From an uncultured SAR86 cluster bacterium (GTDB lineage Bacteria; Pseudomonadota; Gammaproteobacteria; Magnimaribacterales; AG-339-G14): a stretch of 40,084 nt of DNA. Made by a program: the position numbers and the translations under genes. The stretch is from assembly GCA_902629465.1 (NCBI GenBank), contig CACOQX010000008.1, positions 1 to 40,084 on the forward strand. Direction: 5' to 3'. This document shows, in pieces, positions 1 to 7,882 of the stretch (its first letter is position 1; every line of letters starts with the position of its first letter). The notes beneath the pieces were generated by a model. It made no database searches. It worked only from the letters and a program-made list of their open reading frames with translations, and was not told the DNA's origin.

Positions 1-1
1 A

Positions 2-766
2 GGAGATAATACTGATTTTAGTTTTCCTCCTCTTGATCTAGAAAATTTTTCTCAGTCCATTGCCAGCTTGCCTCTCGAATTTAGTCCTGGAGATAAATGG
101 AACTATAGTGTAGCTACTGATATTTGTGGAAGATTGGTAGAAGTTTTGAGTGGAATGACTTTAGACGATTATTTTACAAAGCATATTTTCAAGCCCCTCA
201 AGATGAAAGATACTGGTTTTTACGTCCCTAAAAATAAGATTAAACGATTTGCAGCATGCTATGAAAGGACTCCTAAAGAGTATCTAAGACTACAAGATAC
301 AGGCGATAGTAAAAGCGGTTATTCAAGCTCCCCCTTACATCTGTCCGGAGGAGGAGGCTTGGTTTCTACTACCGAGGATTATTACAATTTTTGTCAAATG
401 CTTTTAAATGGAGGTACTTTTGAAGGCAAAAGGCTTTTATCAAGAAAAACAATTGAATTGATGACTTCAAATCATCTGCCTGATGATCAAGATATGGTTA
501 CTATGGGCTCTGAAGGTAGTTTTAGTGAAATAAGATACAAAGGTGTTGGCTTTGGTTTGGGTTTTGGTGTCAATATTGATTTAGCTGACACACAAAATTC
601 TGGTTCGGTTGGAAGCTATAATTGGGGCGGTGCTGCAAGTACTTTTTTCTGGGTCGATCCTCAAGAAGAATTAATATGTATTTTAATGACTCAGCTAATG
701 CCTTCAGGTTATTATCCAATCAGGATGCAGATGCAGTCTATGGTATACAGTGCTTTTATTGACTAA
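2..766 (+). CDS. Serine hydrolase / class C beta-lactamase family, 5'-truncated by window edge
   Basis: The reading frame is open from the second base of the window, so the true start lies upstream and the TTG at 68 is only an internal codon. The 254 visible residues are the C-terminal two thirds of a penicillin-binding-protein-like serine hydrolase. A YSV triad (the family's second motif, Y-x-N position) sits in the stretch WNYSVATD, followed by the typical GGGGLVSTTEDY segment. The third motif is WGGAAST rather than KTG or HTG, a variant common in the EstB-like esterase branch. The SxxK nucleophile motif would be upstream and cannot be checked. The product is probably an esterase or amidase rather than an antibiotic-resistance enzyme. 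It ends one base before the convergent mlaA stop. The family is clear; the substrate is unknown. Confidence 0.85.
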   Translation, partial: GDNTDFSFPPLDLENFSQSIASLPLEFSPGDKWNYSVATDICGRLVEVLSGMTLDDYFTKHIFKPLKMKDTGFYVPKNKIKRFAACYERTPKEYLRLQDTGDSKSGYSSSPLHLSGGGGLVSTTEDYYNFCQMLLNGGTFEGKRLLSRKTIELMTSNHLPDDQDMVTMGSEGSFSEIRYKGVGFGLGFGVNIDLADTQNSGSVGSYNWGGAASTFFWVDPQEELICILMTQLMPSGYYPIRMQMQSMVYSAFID

Positions 767-1507
767 TCAGAAATCTTCAAAATCTTCATCTTGAGCTAGT
801 TCTTCTTCTAACAGTCCATCATTGACCTCGTATTTTCTTCTCTCTAAGTATGCATCTCTCAGAAAAGCATATTGATCTTTGCTTTCTATATCTGCAATAC
901 CTGTAAATGCCGAATAAGTATTTATTAAATCAAGAGAAATAAGACCTACTCTTGCAGCATTATCATCCAAAGACAGAGCAGGAGCTAAAGCAGTATCGCC
1001 TACAAAGGTAAAAGCATCTCTTGTAGAGCTTGGTCCCAGAAAAGGCAGCATTAAATAAGGACCGGGCTTTGCACCCCATTTACCTAAAGTTTGCCCGAAA
1101 TCTTCACTATGTTTTTCTAGTCCCATTTCTGAGGCAACATCAAAAAAACCACCAAGTCCAAAAATAGAATTTATGAAAAACCGAGTTATATCGCTCATGG
1201 ATTCAACTACGTTACCTTGTAAAAGATTATTTATTGAAATTCTTATGTCATCCAAATTAGCAAAGAAATTGGTTATCGAAGTCTGAGCAAACTCAGGTGT
1301 AGCTTTATCATAAAAATCAGTAACCGGTCTTAAAAACAATTTGTCTATTTTGTTATTGAACTCGAAGACTTTTCTATTACTTTTTTCATAGGGATCGTCA
1401 GGATTAAAATCATCTGACAATTTGCTGGTTGTTGCACAACCAGTAGTTACCAACAATAAAATCAAAAGAATACTTTTAGCATTTAAGATAAAATGATTTC
1501 TCTCCAT
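767..1507 (-). CDS. mlaA: MlaA, outer-membrane phospholipid-removal lipoprotein
   Basis: MlaA (VacJ) sits in the outer membrane and removes surface-exposed phospholipids, handing them to MlaC and the inner-membrane MlaFEDB importer. The 246-residue product starts with a lipoprotein signal (hydrophobic SILLILLLV, lipobox TTGC, Cys about residue 24). The family signature follows: DPYEKSNRKVFEFN near residues 38-51, a conserved NN(L)LQGN segment and the GLGGFFDVA and LMLPFLGPSS stretches. Length matches the family. No mlaFEDCB genes are nearby, as is usual because mlaA is normally an orphan. Its start is only 17 bases from the divergent metG start, so any metG promoter must overlap mlaA coding sequence. 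Confidence 0.93.
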   Translation of the reverse strand: MERNHFILNAKSILLILLLVTTGCATTSKLSDDFNPDDPYEKSNRKVFEFNNKIDKLFLRPVTDFYDKATPEFAQTSITNFFANLDDIRISINNLLQGNVVESMSDITRFFINSIFGLGGFFDVASEMGLEKHSEDFGQTLGKWGAKPGPYLMLPFLGPSSTRDAFTFVGDTALAPALSLDDNAARVGLISLDLINTYSAFTGIADIESKDQYAFLRDAYLERRKYEVNDGLLEEELAQDEDFEDF

Positions 1508-1524
1508 GGTAATAGCTTATTCCT

Positions 1525-3174
1525 ATGACGATGAAAAAAAAAGAACTAATTGTTACTAGTGCCCTTCCCTATGCTAACGGTCCTCTTCATTTCGGACATT
1601 TACTAGAGCACATTCAAACTGATATTTGGGTCAGATCTCAGCGTATTTTGGGAAACCATTGCATTTACCTTTGTGCTTCTGATGCTCACGGTACTCCCAT
1701 AATGATGAAAGCTGAAGAAGAAAATATTTCTCCTGAAAAATTAGTTGAAAAATACATGAAAGCTCATAAAAAAACTTTAGAAGCTTTCCAAGTAAGTCAT
1801 GATTGTTATTATCAAACGCATAGTGAAGAAAATAAAAAATACAGTGAGCTTATTTACAATACAGCTTTAGAAAATGGCTACATAAAAAAACAAAATATAA
1901 AGCAACTCTATGATGAAGATAAAAAATTATTTCTAGCCGATCGTTACGTCCAAGGAAATTGTCCAAAATGCAACGCGACTAATCAATATGGTGATAACTG
2001 TGATGTTTGTGGAGCAAAGTATGAAGCTACTGAATTGATAAATCCTCTTTCAATTTTTTCTAAAAAACCTCCAGTAGTAAAAGATAGTGAACATTTATTT
2101 TTTTCCCTTACAAAATTAGAAGCTGAAATAAAAAAATGGATAGACGAGTCCTCTTTACAAGAAAGTGTTATTAATAAACTTCAAGAATGGTTCAAAGATG
2201 GCTTGATGGATTGGGATATATCCAGGGATGCACCTTATTTTGGATTTAAAATTCCAGGTTTTGAAGATAAATTTTTCTATGTTTGGCTTGATGCGCCTAT
2301 CGGTTATATTGGAACTCTAGAAAAATTTTTAAAGGATTCAAAAAATAAAGCTTCTGCTAAAGATCTATGGAGTGAAGATTCAAGGCATGAAATTTATCAC
2401 TTTATAGGTAAAGATATACTAAATTTTCATGCTTTATTTTGGCCAGCTTTATTACATGCAGCAGAATTTAAAAAACCATCTAATGTTTTTGTGCATGGTT
2501 TTTTAACTTTGAATGGAAATAAAATGTCTAAATCTAAAGGTAACTTTCTTCTTGCAGATCAATATTCTGCTGAATTGGATTCTGATTATTTAAGATATTA
2601 TTTAGCTTCAAAACTTACTAACAAAATCGATGATATTGATTTTGATTTGAAAGATTTTCAAAAAAAAGTCAACACCGATTTGGTAGGAAAGTTTATTAAT
2701 ATTGCCAGTAGAATACAAAAATTTTTAAAAGCTAATGAGAATAAATTAGGTTCAGATTTAGAAGAAAATCTTATTGATGAATTCAAAGAGGAAGCAAAAA
2801 TGATATTCCATGACTATGTAAATTTAGATTATTCAAATGCCTGCAAACGAATTATGAAACTAGCAGATTCTGCGAATCAATATATTGATCACAATCAACC
2901 TTGGGTATTAGCTAAAGAAAAGATCAACGACAAGGAAGTTATAAAAATTTCTAGCACTGGCATAAATTTATTTAGAATATTAAATATTTGCTTAGAACCT
3001 ATAATCCCTGAAACTGCCTTTAGAATTAAGAAGTATTTGAATTTAAACGACGATAGTTTTGAACATATAACGATATCGCTTAAAAATCATGAAATTCAAT
3101 CTTTCAAGCCTTTGATTGAAAGAATAGAAGACGAAAAAATTGATAATCTTATAGAGGCAAGTAAAAGTGGATGA
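1525..3174 (+). CDS. metG: Methionyl-tRNA synthetase, catalytic and anticodon-binding core only
   Basis: Charges tRNA-Met with methionine in the cytosol. The class I signature HFGH is at residues 22-25 and KMSKS at 333-337. The connective insert carries a CPKC...CDVC zinc knuckle around residues 146-162, as in the four-cysteine MetRS group. The protein ends at 549 residues in IEASKSG, where E. coli-type MetRS would continue through a linker into a C-terminal tRNA-binding domain. That domain is here a separate downstream gene in another frame, overlapping by 8 bases. The start could be ATG 1525 or ATG 1531 (MTM...); neither has a strong ribosome-binding site. The core is intact and should be active. 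Confidence 0.96.
   Translation: MTMKKKELIVTSALPYANGPLHFGHLLEHIQTDIWVRSQRILGNHCIYLCASDAHGTPIMMKAEEENISPEKLVEKYMKAHKKTLEAFQVSHDCYYQTHSEENKKYSELIYNTALENGYIKKQNIKQLYDEDKKLFLADRYVQGNCPKCNATNQYGDNCDVCGAKYEATELINPLSIFSKKPPVVKDSEHLFFSLTKLEAEIKKWIDESSLQESVINKLQEWFKDGLMDWDISRDAPYFGFKIPGFEDKFFYVWLDAPIGYIGTLEKFLKDSKNKASAKDLWSEDSRHEIYHFIGKDILNFHALFWPALLHAAEFKKPSNVFVHGFLTLNGNKMSKSKGNFLLADQYSAELDSDYLRYYLASKLTNKIDDIDFDLKDFQKKVNTDLVGKFINIASRIQKFLKANENKLGSDLEENLIDEFKEEAKMIFHDYVNLDYSNACKRIMKLADSANQYIDHNQPWVLAKEKINDKEVIKISSTGINLFRILNICLEPIIPETAFRIKKYLNLNDDSFEHITISLKNHEIQSFKPLIERIEDEKIDNLIEASKSG
3153..3157 (+). promoter_or_regulatory. Ribosome-binding site inside the metG 3' end
   Basis: AGAGG lies 9 bases before the GTG at 3167, within the last codons of metG. 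It decides the start of the tRNA-binding-domain gene and argues that this gene is translated independently rather than being the tail of a frameshifted metG. Confidence 0.55.
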
Positions 3175-3499
3175 AATTACGATTGATGACTTTTTTAAAG
3201 TTGATTTAAGAATTGCAAAAGTAATAGAAGTCAGTGAGATTGAGGAAGCTGAAAAATTGGTGCAATTAAAATTAGACCTTGGAGAACTTGGCGAAAAAAC
3301 TGTCTTTGCCGGAATAAAAAAATATTATGAACCCGAAAATTTGCTCAATAAAATGGTAGTTTGCGTCAATAATTTAAAACCACGTGAAATGAGATTTGGT
3401 ACATCAGATGGAATGATTTTAGCTGCTAGTAATGAAGATAGCGGTGTTTATTTAGTTGGTCCTGATACTGATGCTCTACCGGGAATGAAGGTAAGTTAA
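3167..3499 (+). CDS. Stand-alone tRNA-binding domain of methionyl-tRNA synthetase (Trbp111/MetRS-C type)
   Basis: A 110-residue OB-fold protein matching the C-terminal domain of long MetRS proteins. DDFFKVDLRIAKV opens the fold, and the KPREMRFGTSDGMILAAS stretch carries the family's conserved M-R-x-G-x-S-x-GM motif. In full-length enzymes this domain dimerises MetRS and improves tRNA binding; free versions (Trbp111) bind tRNA non-specifically. The GTG start at 3167 follows an AGAGG at 9 bases, and the gene overlaps the metG stop by 8 bases (GTGGATGA), an arrangement suited to translational coupling. Its stop shares one base with the start of the next gene (TAATG). It is probably a trans-acting subunit of the MetRS encoded just upstream. 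A frameshift in a once-fused gene is the alternative. Confidence 0.9.
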   Translation: MDEITIDDFFKVDLRIAKVIEVSEIEEAEKLVQLKLDLGELGEKTVFAGIKKYYEPENLLNKMVVCVNNLKPREMRFGTSDGMILAASNEDSGVYLVGPDTDALPGMKVS

Positions 3500-4530
3500 T
3501 GTCGAAAATAATAGAAACAGATATAGTTGTAATTGGTGCAGGTCCTGTTGGACTGTTTACAGTATTTGAAGCTGGTCTTTTGGGTTTGAATTGTCATTTG
3601 ATTGATAACCTTGATAAAGTCGGCGGACAGTGTATAGAGCTCTATCCAGAGAAGCCGATTTACGACATTCCAGGGGTCGCTAATCAAACTGGAAAAGAAC
3701 ACATTGATGCCTTGCTGGAACAAATTAAGCCATTTTCTTATGAAACACATCTCAACCAGAGAGTAGATGTTTTGGAAGAGCTGCCAGATAATTTCTGGAG
3801 AGTTGTTACAAATGAAAATACTGAATTTAAAACAAAGAACGTTTTTGTTGCTGCTGGAGCTGGTGCCTTTGAACCAAGGAAACCCCCAGTCGAAGACCCT
3901 GATAAATTCCTTTCTAAAGGTGTCGATTATGCAATTAAGGAAAAAGATAAATATAAAGATAAAGAAATTGTCATTTTTGGTGGCGGAGATAGTGCTTTAG
4001 ATTGGTCAGTTGAATTATCGAAAATAGCTAAAAAAATCTTTTTGGTACATAGAAGAGACGACTTCAGGGGAGCTGAACATACTGAAAATCAAATGAGAGA
4101 ATTGGTTGAAGATGGCAAAATTGAGTTAAAGATACCTTATGTTATCAAATCAATAAAAGGAGACTCGTCTTTTGAAGGTGTTGAACTTATGCAGTTTGAA
4201 ACCAAAGAAGAAGAACTTTTGGAATGTGATGAAGCGCTGTTTTTCTTTGGTTTGAATAAACAACTTGGTCCTATCTTGGATTGGGAAATAGATTTGGATG
4301 GAAAAAAGATAGCGGTTGATACTGAAAATTATCAAACGAATAAAAATGGTATCTTTGCTGTTGGAGATATTAACACCTATCCGGGCAAACTTGATTTAAT
4401 TCTATGTGGCTTTCATGAGACTACTATTGCAGTGCAAGAGGCTTACAAAAGAATAAATCCTGGAAAACGTGTACCTTTTGGATACACCACGTCAAACAAA
4501 GGTCTGCAAGAAAAATTAGGAGTTAAATAA
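3499..4530 (+). CDS. Thioredoxin-reductase-like ferredoxin/flavodoxin-NADP reductase
   Basis: A 343-residue two-dinucleotide-domain flavoprotein that moves electrons between NADPH and ferredoxin or flavodoxin in the cytosol. The FAD motif GAGPVG is near residues 14-19, with the GGQC segment after it. The NADPH motif GGGDSALDW follows about residue 160, and the C-terminal FAD motif GIFAVGDI about residue 285. The redox-active CxxC of true thioredoxin reductases is absent from the NADPH domain, which identifies the YumC-type FNR branch. It is translationally linked to the tRNA-binding-domain gene (TAATG), a common streamlining effect with no obvious functional tie to MetRS. It could supply electrons to ferredoxin-dependent oxygenases. 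Its last 8 bases overlap the convergent SDR gene. Confidence 0.88.
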   Translation: MSKIIETDIVVIGAGPVGLFTVFEAGLLGLNCHLIDNLDKVGGQCIELYPEKPIYDIPGVANQTGKEHIDALLEQIKPFSYETHLNQRVDVLEELPDNFWRVVTNENTEFKTKNVFVAAGAGAFEPRKPPVEDPDKFLSKGVDYAIKEKDKYKDKEIVIFGGGDSALDWSVELSKIAKKIFLVHRRDDFRGAEHTENQMRELVEDGKIELKIPYVIKSIKGDSSFEGVELMQFETKEEELLECDEALFFFGLNKQLGPILDWEIDLDGKKIAVDTENYQTNKNGIFAVGDINTYPGKLDLILCGFHETTIAVQEAYKRINPGKRVPFGYTTSNKGLQEKLGVK

Positions 4531-5299
4531 GATTGGTAGAATTACCACCATCTACAGATATATTTTGACCAGAAATGTAAGCTGCTTGCTCTGAGCAAAG
4601 AAAAGTACAAATACCAGAAAACTCTTCTACTGTTCCCATTCTTTTTGCCGTTAAAGTCTCCTCGAGTTCTTGTTTTGCCTCTTCATATGTTGATTCAGCT
4701 AACTTTGCTTGAAAGTTTAAAATTTGAGTTTGTCTATCAGTATCAATTCTTTCCGGCAGAACGTTATTGATGGTTATGTTGTATTGCGCAACTTCTCTGG
4801 ATAAAGCTTTTGATAATCCATGCAGACTGGAACGAGCCGAAGTTGAAAGGCCCATTATTAAATGAGGATTTTTAACCATTGCGGAAGTTATATTGATGAT
4901 GCGTCCAAAATTTCTTTTTTTCATTTTTGGTATCACGGCTTGCATGAGTAATGCAGATTGAGTGAAGTTAGATTTTATTGCTGAAAGAAAGTCCTCTTCA
5001 GTCCAATCAAAGAAATTTCCAGGTGGTGGTCCTCCACTGTTATTAATCAAAATATCTGGTTCAGGACAAGCTTCAAGTAAAGCAGACCTAGTAGAAGAAT
5101 CTTCCATTGCTCCTAATACAGAGGTTACTTTAAAACCTTTGTCTAAAAACTCTTCTTCAGTTTTTTTTAAATTTTTTTCATTGACTCCATTTATAATTAA
5201 CTCCGCCCCCTCTTGACCTAGGGAATTTGCACATCCTTTTCCTAAACCTCTGCTAGAAGCACAGATGATAGCTTTCTTTCCTTTTATTTTTAGATCCAA
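4523..5299 (-). CDS. SDR-family protein lacking the Tyr-Lys catalytic pair
   Basis: A 258-residue short-chain dehydrogenase/reductase fold. The cofactor loop is ASSRGLGKG (residues 14-22), the structural motif NNSGG is at 86-90, and the SGQNISVDGG C-terminus is typical of FabG-like members. The catalytic Ser is present (S139), but the expected YxxxK 13 residues on is S152-T-S-A-R156, so Tyr is Ser and Lys is Arg. Related FabG-like sequences with an N/S-x-x-x-R version exist, so this may be a coherent subfamily with altered chemistry rather than a decayed gene. The start is TTG, directly abutting the upstream dioxygenase stop (TAATTG), with AGAGG about 8 bases before it, so the two are co-transcribed. 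Substrate unknown. Confidence 0.85.
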   Translation of the reverse strand: MDLKIKGKKAIICASSRGLGKGCANSLGQEGAELIINGVNEKNLKKTEEEFLDKGFKVTSVLGAMEDSSTRSALLEACPEPDILINNSGGPPPGNFFDWTEEDFLSAIKSNFTQSALLMQAVIPKMKKRNFGRIINITSAMVKNPHLIMGLSTSARSSLHGLSKALSREVAQYNITINNVLPERIDTDRQTQILNFQAKLAESTYEEAKQELEETLTAKRMGTVEEFSGICTFLCSEQAAYISGQNISVDGGNSTNLI

Positions 5300-6322
5300 T
5301 TAAAGGCCTCTTTCATCTCCAAAAGTAGCAAAATTTATAGAAGGTCCCCATTGTGAAGCTCCTGGTCCATCTTCTGGTAATCCTCCACCTTCGCCTTTTG
5401 TAAGATCCAAATCATTATGTGGAACGGAATTATCCAAGACGTCGCCATCAGTCTGATGCTCGTGCGTTTGTTTAAATGGATTTCTCCAATAATCGAACAC
5501 TTGACTTCCTTGATAATGTCTACCGACGCCCCACTCGAGTTCGTAATCAAACTCCTCTTTTGTTTTTTGCAGTATTTCGTGTCCACTGAAAACATCATCA
5601 ATGCTTAGCATTTCAAAAGATACATGGTTTAGGCCTGATTTACCTTGAGAGATCATATGCGCATTCAAAAAAAATATTGAATGATGATCTGCTGGCGTCT
5701 TACCTTTATCTAATCTAGCAAAAATACCATTCAAAGGAGTTTCAGGATTATTTGGTTCGCCAATCCAAAGCTTATCGCTTGGAATAATTCCTAGATATTT
5801 ATTGTACCAATCCAAAGATGCGGCAACATCCGTAACATTTATGCCATAGTGAGCAAATCTTAAAATTCTAGGATACTGTCCTTTTTGATACCTTTTGAGT
5901 TCATTTACTCTATTAGAATTTGTTCCTTCATTATTGGGAAAAGGATTTATCTCTTTAAAATCTGATCTATCGTTTATACCAAAGACTACTTCAACATTTA
6001 TTCCATCAGGATCTGTCCCTTTAGAAATAAAACCGCCTCCAGGAGTAGAAAGTGTTTCTATTTCTGAAAAAGGCTCGGTCTTACTTATTTTTTCTAAATC
6101 TTCCATTGATGCTGCTAAAAAAGCGGCTCCTAAAAATTTTCTTTCCCCTTTTTTACAAATTTCAATAAAAGGTTTTGGTCCTTCTCCACGCATAATCAGA
6201 ATGTCTTCATTTTTTTCCACTGTGTGCATACCAAAGTGAATGAGGAATTGTTCTTGAATATCTAAATCTGGACATTGCAAAGTACAATATTGCACATCAA
6301 CTGCCTTTATAATTGGATCCAT
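5300..6322 (-). CDS. Two-domain extradiol (2,3-dihydroxybiphenyl-type) dioxygenase, VOC superfamily
   Basis: A 340-residue type I extradiol dioxygenase that would open a catechol ring next to its hydroxyls using Fe(II) and O2. Two vicinal-oxygen-chelate domains are visible. The C-terminal one has the three metal ligands expected from BphC: H158 (in FAHYG), H233 (in LNHVSF) and E288 (in THEHQTDGD). The second-shell histidines are also present at H213/H214 and H269 (in GVGRHYQG). The full set argues for an active enzyme. ATG 6322 has a GGAG 7 bases upstream. It is co-transcribed with the downstream SDR and divergent from an FAD aromatic hydroxylase, the enzyme that would make its catechol substrate. 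The natural substrate cannot be read from sequence. Confidence 0.88.
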   Translation of the reverse strand: MDPIIKAVDVQYCTLQCPDLDIQEQFLIHFGMHTVEKNEDILIMRGEGPKPFIEICKKGERKFLGAAFLAASMEDLEKISKTEPFSEIETLSTPGGGFISKGTDPDGINVEVVFGINDRSDFKEINPFPNNEGTNSNRVNELKRYQKGQYPRILRFAHYGINVTDVAASLDWYNKYLGIIPSDKLWIGEPNNPETPLNGIFARLDKGKTPADHHSIFFLNAHMISQGKSGLNHVSFEMLSIDDVFSGHEILQKTKEEFDYELEWGVGRHYQGSQVFDYWRNPFKQTHEHQTDGDVLDNSVPHNDLDLTKGEGGGLPEDGPGASQWGPSINFATFGDERGL

Positions 6323-6385
6323 AGTTTTCTCCGCAACTTTATAAAAAATATTATAATAAATTTTTTAGATTCTCGATGCTCATAA

Positions 6386-7882
6386 ATGGAACAATTTGAT
6401 ATAGCAATTTGTGGTTATGGACCTGTTGGTTCTACCTTTGCAGGATTAATGGGTAAGTTAGGTCACAAGGTTTTAGTTATTGAAAAAAATATTGGACCCT
6501 CACCAACAGCAAGAGCGATAAATACAGATGGAGAACAACTCAGAACATTTGATAGGTTGGGTATTGCAGAAAAAGTTATAGAAAATTCAGCTGAAATTCA
6601 ATGTGTTCATTTTGGTGATGCGAATTTAAATCCTATTCAGACTATCGAACAACCAGTTGGAGTCTCTGCCATGGGTTGGCCAAATCAAGTTTTGTTTTAT
6701 CAGCCTGAGTTAGAAGGATTTATAAGAGCCTCAGTAGAGTCAGAAAATAATATTTTGATAAAAGAAGGAACAGAATTGTTAAGTTTTGAAGATACGTCTG
6801 AAGGAGTTTATCTAAACTGCAAAAACTCCGATGGCGATTTAACATTTTTTTCAAAATATCTTATTGGGTGCGATGGAGCTAGCAGCTTCGTTAGAAGAGA
6901 GTTAGATGTTGACTTGGAAGATTTTGAATACAATCAAGAATGGCTAGTTTGTGACGCTCATTTAACTAAGAAAATAAATATTCCAGAAAAAGAAGCCATG
7001 CAAGTGTGCGATCCAAAAAGGCCTGGAACTTATGTACCAGGTAGACGTGGACATCTTAGATTTGAATTTAAAAAAATGCCCGGTGAAGATTCAAAAGAAC
7101 TAGAAAAAGATGAGAACGTATGGGAACTCTTAAAACCATGGATAAATAAAAACAATGCCGAGCTAGAAAGAGCACAAGTTTATTCTTTTCATGCTTGTAT
7201 AGCTGAGACTTGGCGCAAAGGGAATGTCTTAATTGCTGGTGACGCCGCTCACCAAATGCCTCCATTTATGGGAGCCGGGATGGGAACTGGTATCAGAGAT
7301 ATTACAAATATTTCCTGGAAGCTGGATCTTCTTCTAAAAAATAAAGCCAATGGAGGGATACTTGATACCTATCAAAAAGAAAGACATTCGCATGCCAAAT
7401 GGACTATTGCACAAACAGTTACTATCGGTCAGGTTATTGAAGGATTTTGTGCTGCTGCAGAAGGCAAGGAGTATGAACCAAAAGGTCCAAGTTACGATGT
7501 AAATTTTCCCCATATTCCATCAGGTATTTATAGTGATCCCACCGATATGATAACTGGGGTTCCTATACCGCAACCCATCCTCACAAAAAATAACAAAAAA
7601 GAAATGTTAGATAGGATAGTTGATGAAACTTTTGCAGTTTTAACTCAAGAATCGAATCTAAATTTAACTGACAAAGCAAAAACTATTATTGATCTGCTTG
7701 GTATTAAATTAATTACAGTTAATCCTAATGAGGACTCTGAAGAAAGGTTAAAAACTGTTTTTGAAAAATATAAGGCAGTTTTAGTTAGACCAGATAAATA
7801 TACCTATGGTGGCGTAGAAGATATTTCTTCCCTTTCAGAAATGATTGAATCTTTAGAAAAAGAATTTTCTCTTAATTTATGA
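6386..7882 (+). CDS. FAD-dependent aromatic hydroxylase, MhpA/PheA-like
   Basis: A 498-residue group A flavoprotein monooxygenase. The FAD-binding GYGPVG is at residues 10-15, the DG motif (GCDGASSFVR) about residue 160, and the GD motif (AGDAAHQMPPFMGAGM) about residue 285. These are the three signatures of the p-hydroxybenzoate hydroxylase fold, and HQMPPF-G-GM is typical of 3-(3-hydroxyphenyl)propionate and phenol/resorcinol hydroxylases. A 100-residue C-terminal tail follows the catalytic fold. It would add a second hydroxyl to a phenolic ring using NAD(P)H and O2, feeding the divergent extradiol dioxygenase 63 bases away. It overlaps the following fabD gene by four bases (ATGA). The family is certain; the substrate is open. 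Confidence 0.88.
   Translation: MEQFDIAICGYGPVGSTFAGLMGKLGHKVLVIEKNIGPSPTARAINTDGEQLRTFDRLGIAEKVIENSAEIQCVHFGDANLNPIQTIEQPVGVSAMGWPNQVLFYQPELEGFIRASVESENNILIKEGTELLSFEDTSEGVYLNCKNSDGDLTFFSKYLIGCDGASSFVRRELDVDLEDFEYNQEWLVCDAHLTKKINIPEKEAMQVCDPKRPGTYVPGRRGHLRFEFKKMPGEDSKELEKDENVWELLKPWINKNNAELERAQVYSFHACIAETWRKGNVLIAGDAAHQMPPFMGAGMGTGIRDITNISWKLDLLLKNKANGGILDTYQKERHSHAKWTIAQTVTIGQVIEGFCAAAEGKEYEPKGPSYDVNFPHIPSGIYSDPTDMITGVPIPQPILTKNNKKEMLDRIVDETFAVLTQESNLNLTDKAKTIIDLLGIKLITVNPNEDSEERLKTVFEKYKAVLVRPDKYTYGGVEDISSLSEMIESLEKEFSLNL

Noticed and set aside
68..766. Complete gene starting at TTG 68
   Set aside because: The frame is open upstream to base 2 with family-like sequence, so this is a truncated gene rather than one starting at 68.
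5335..5601. Overlapping ORF on the same strand inside the dioxygenase gene
   Set aside because: No family resemblance, and the dioxygenase metal-ligand motifs are encoded in the other frame over the same bases.
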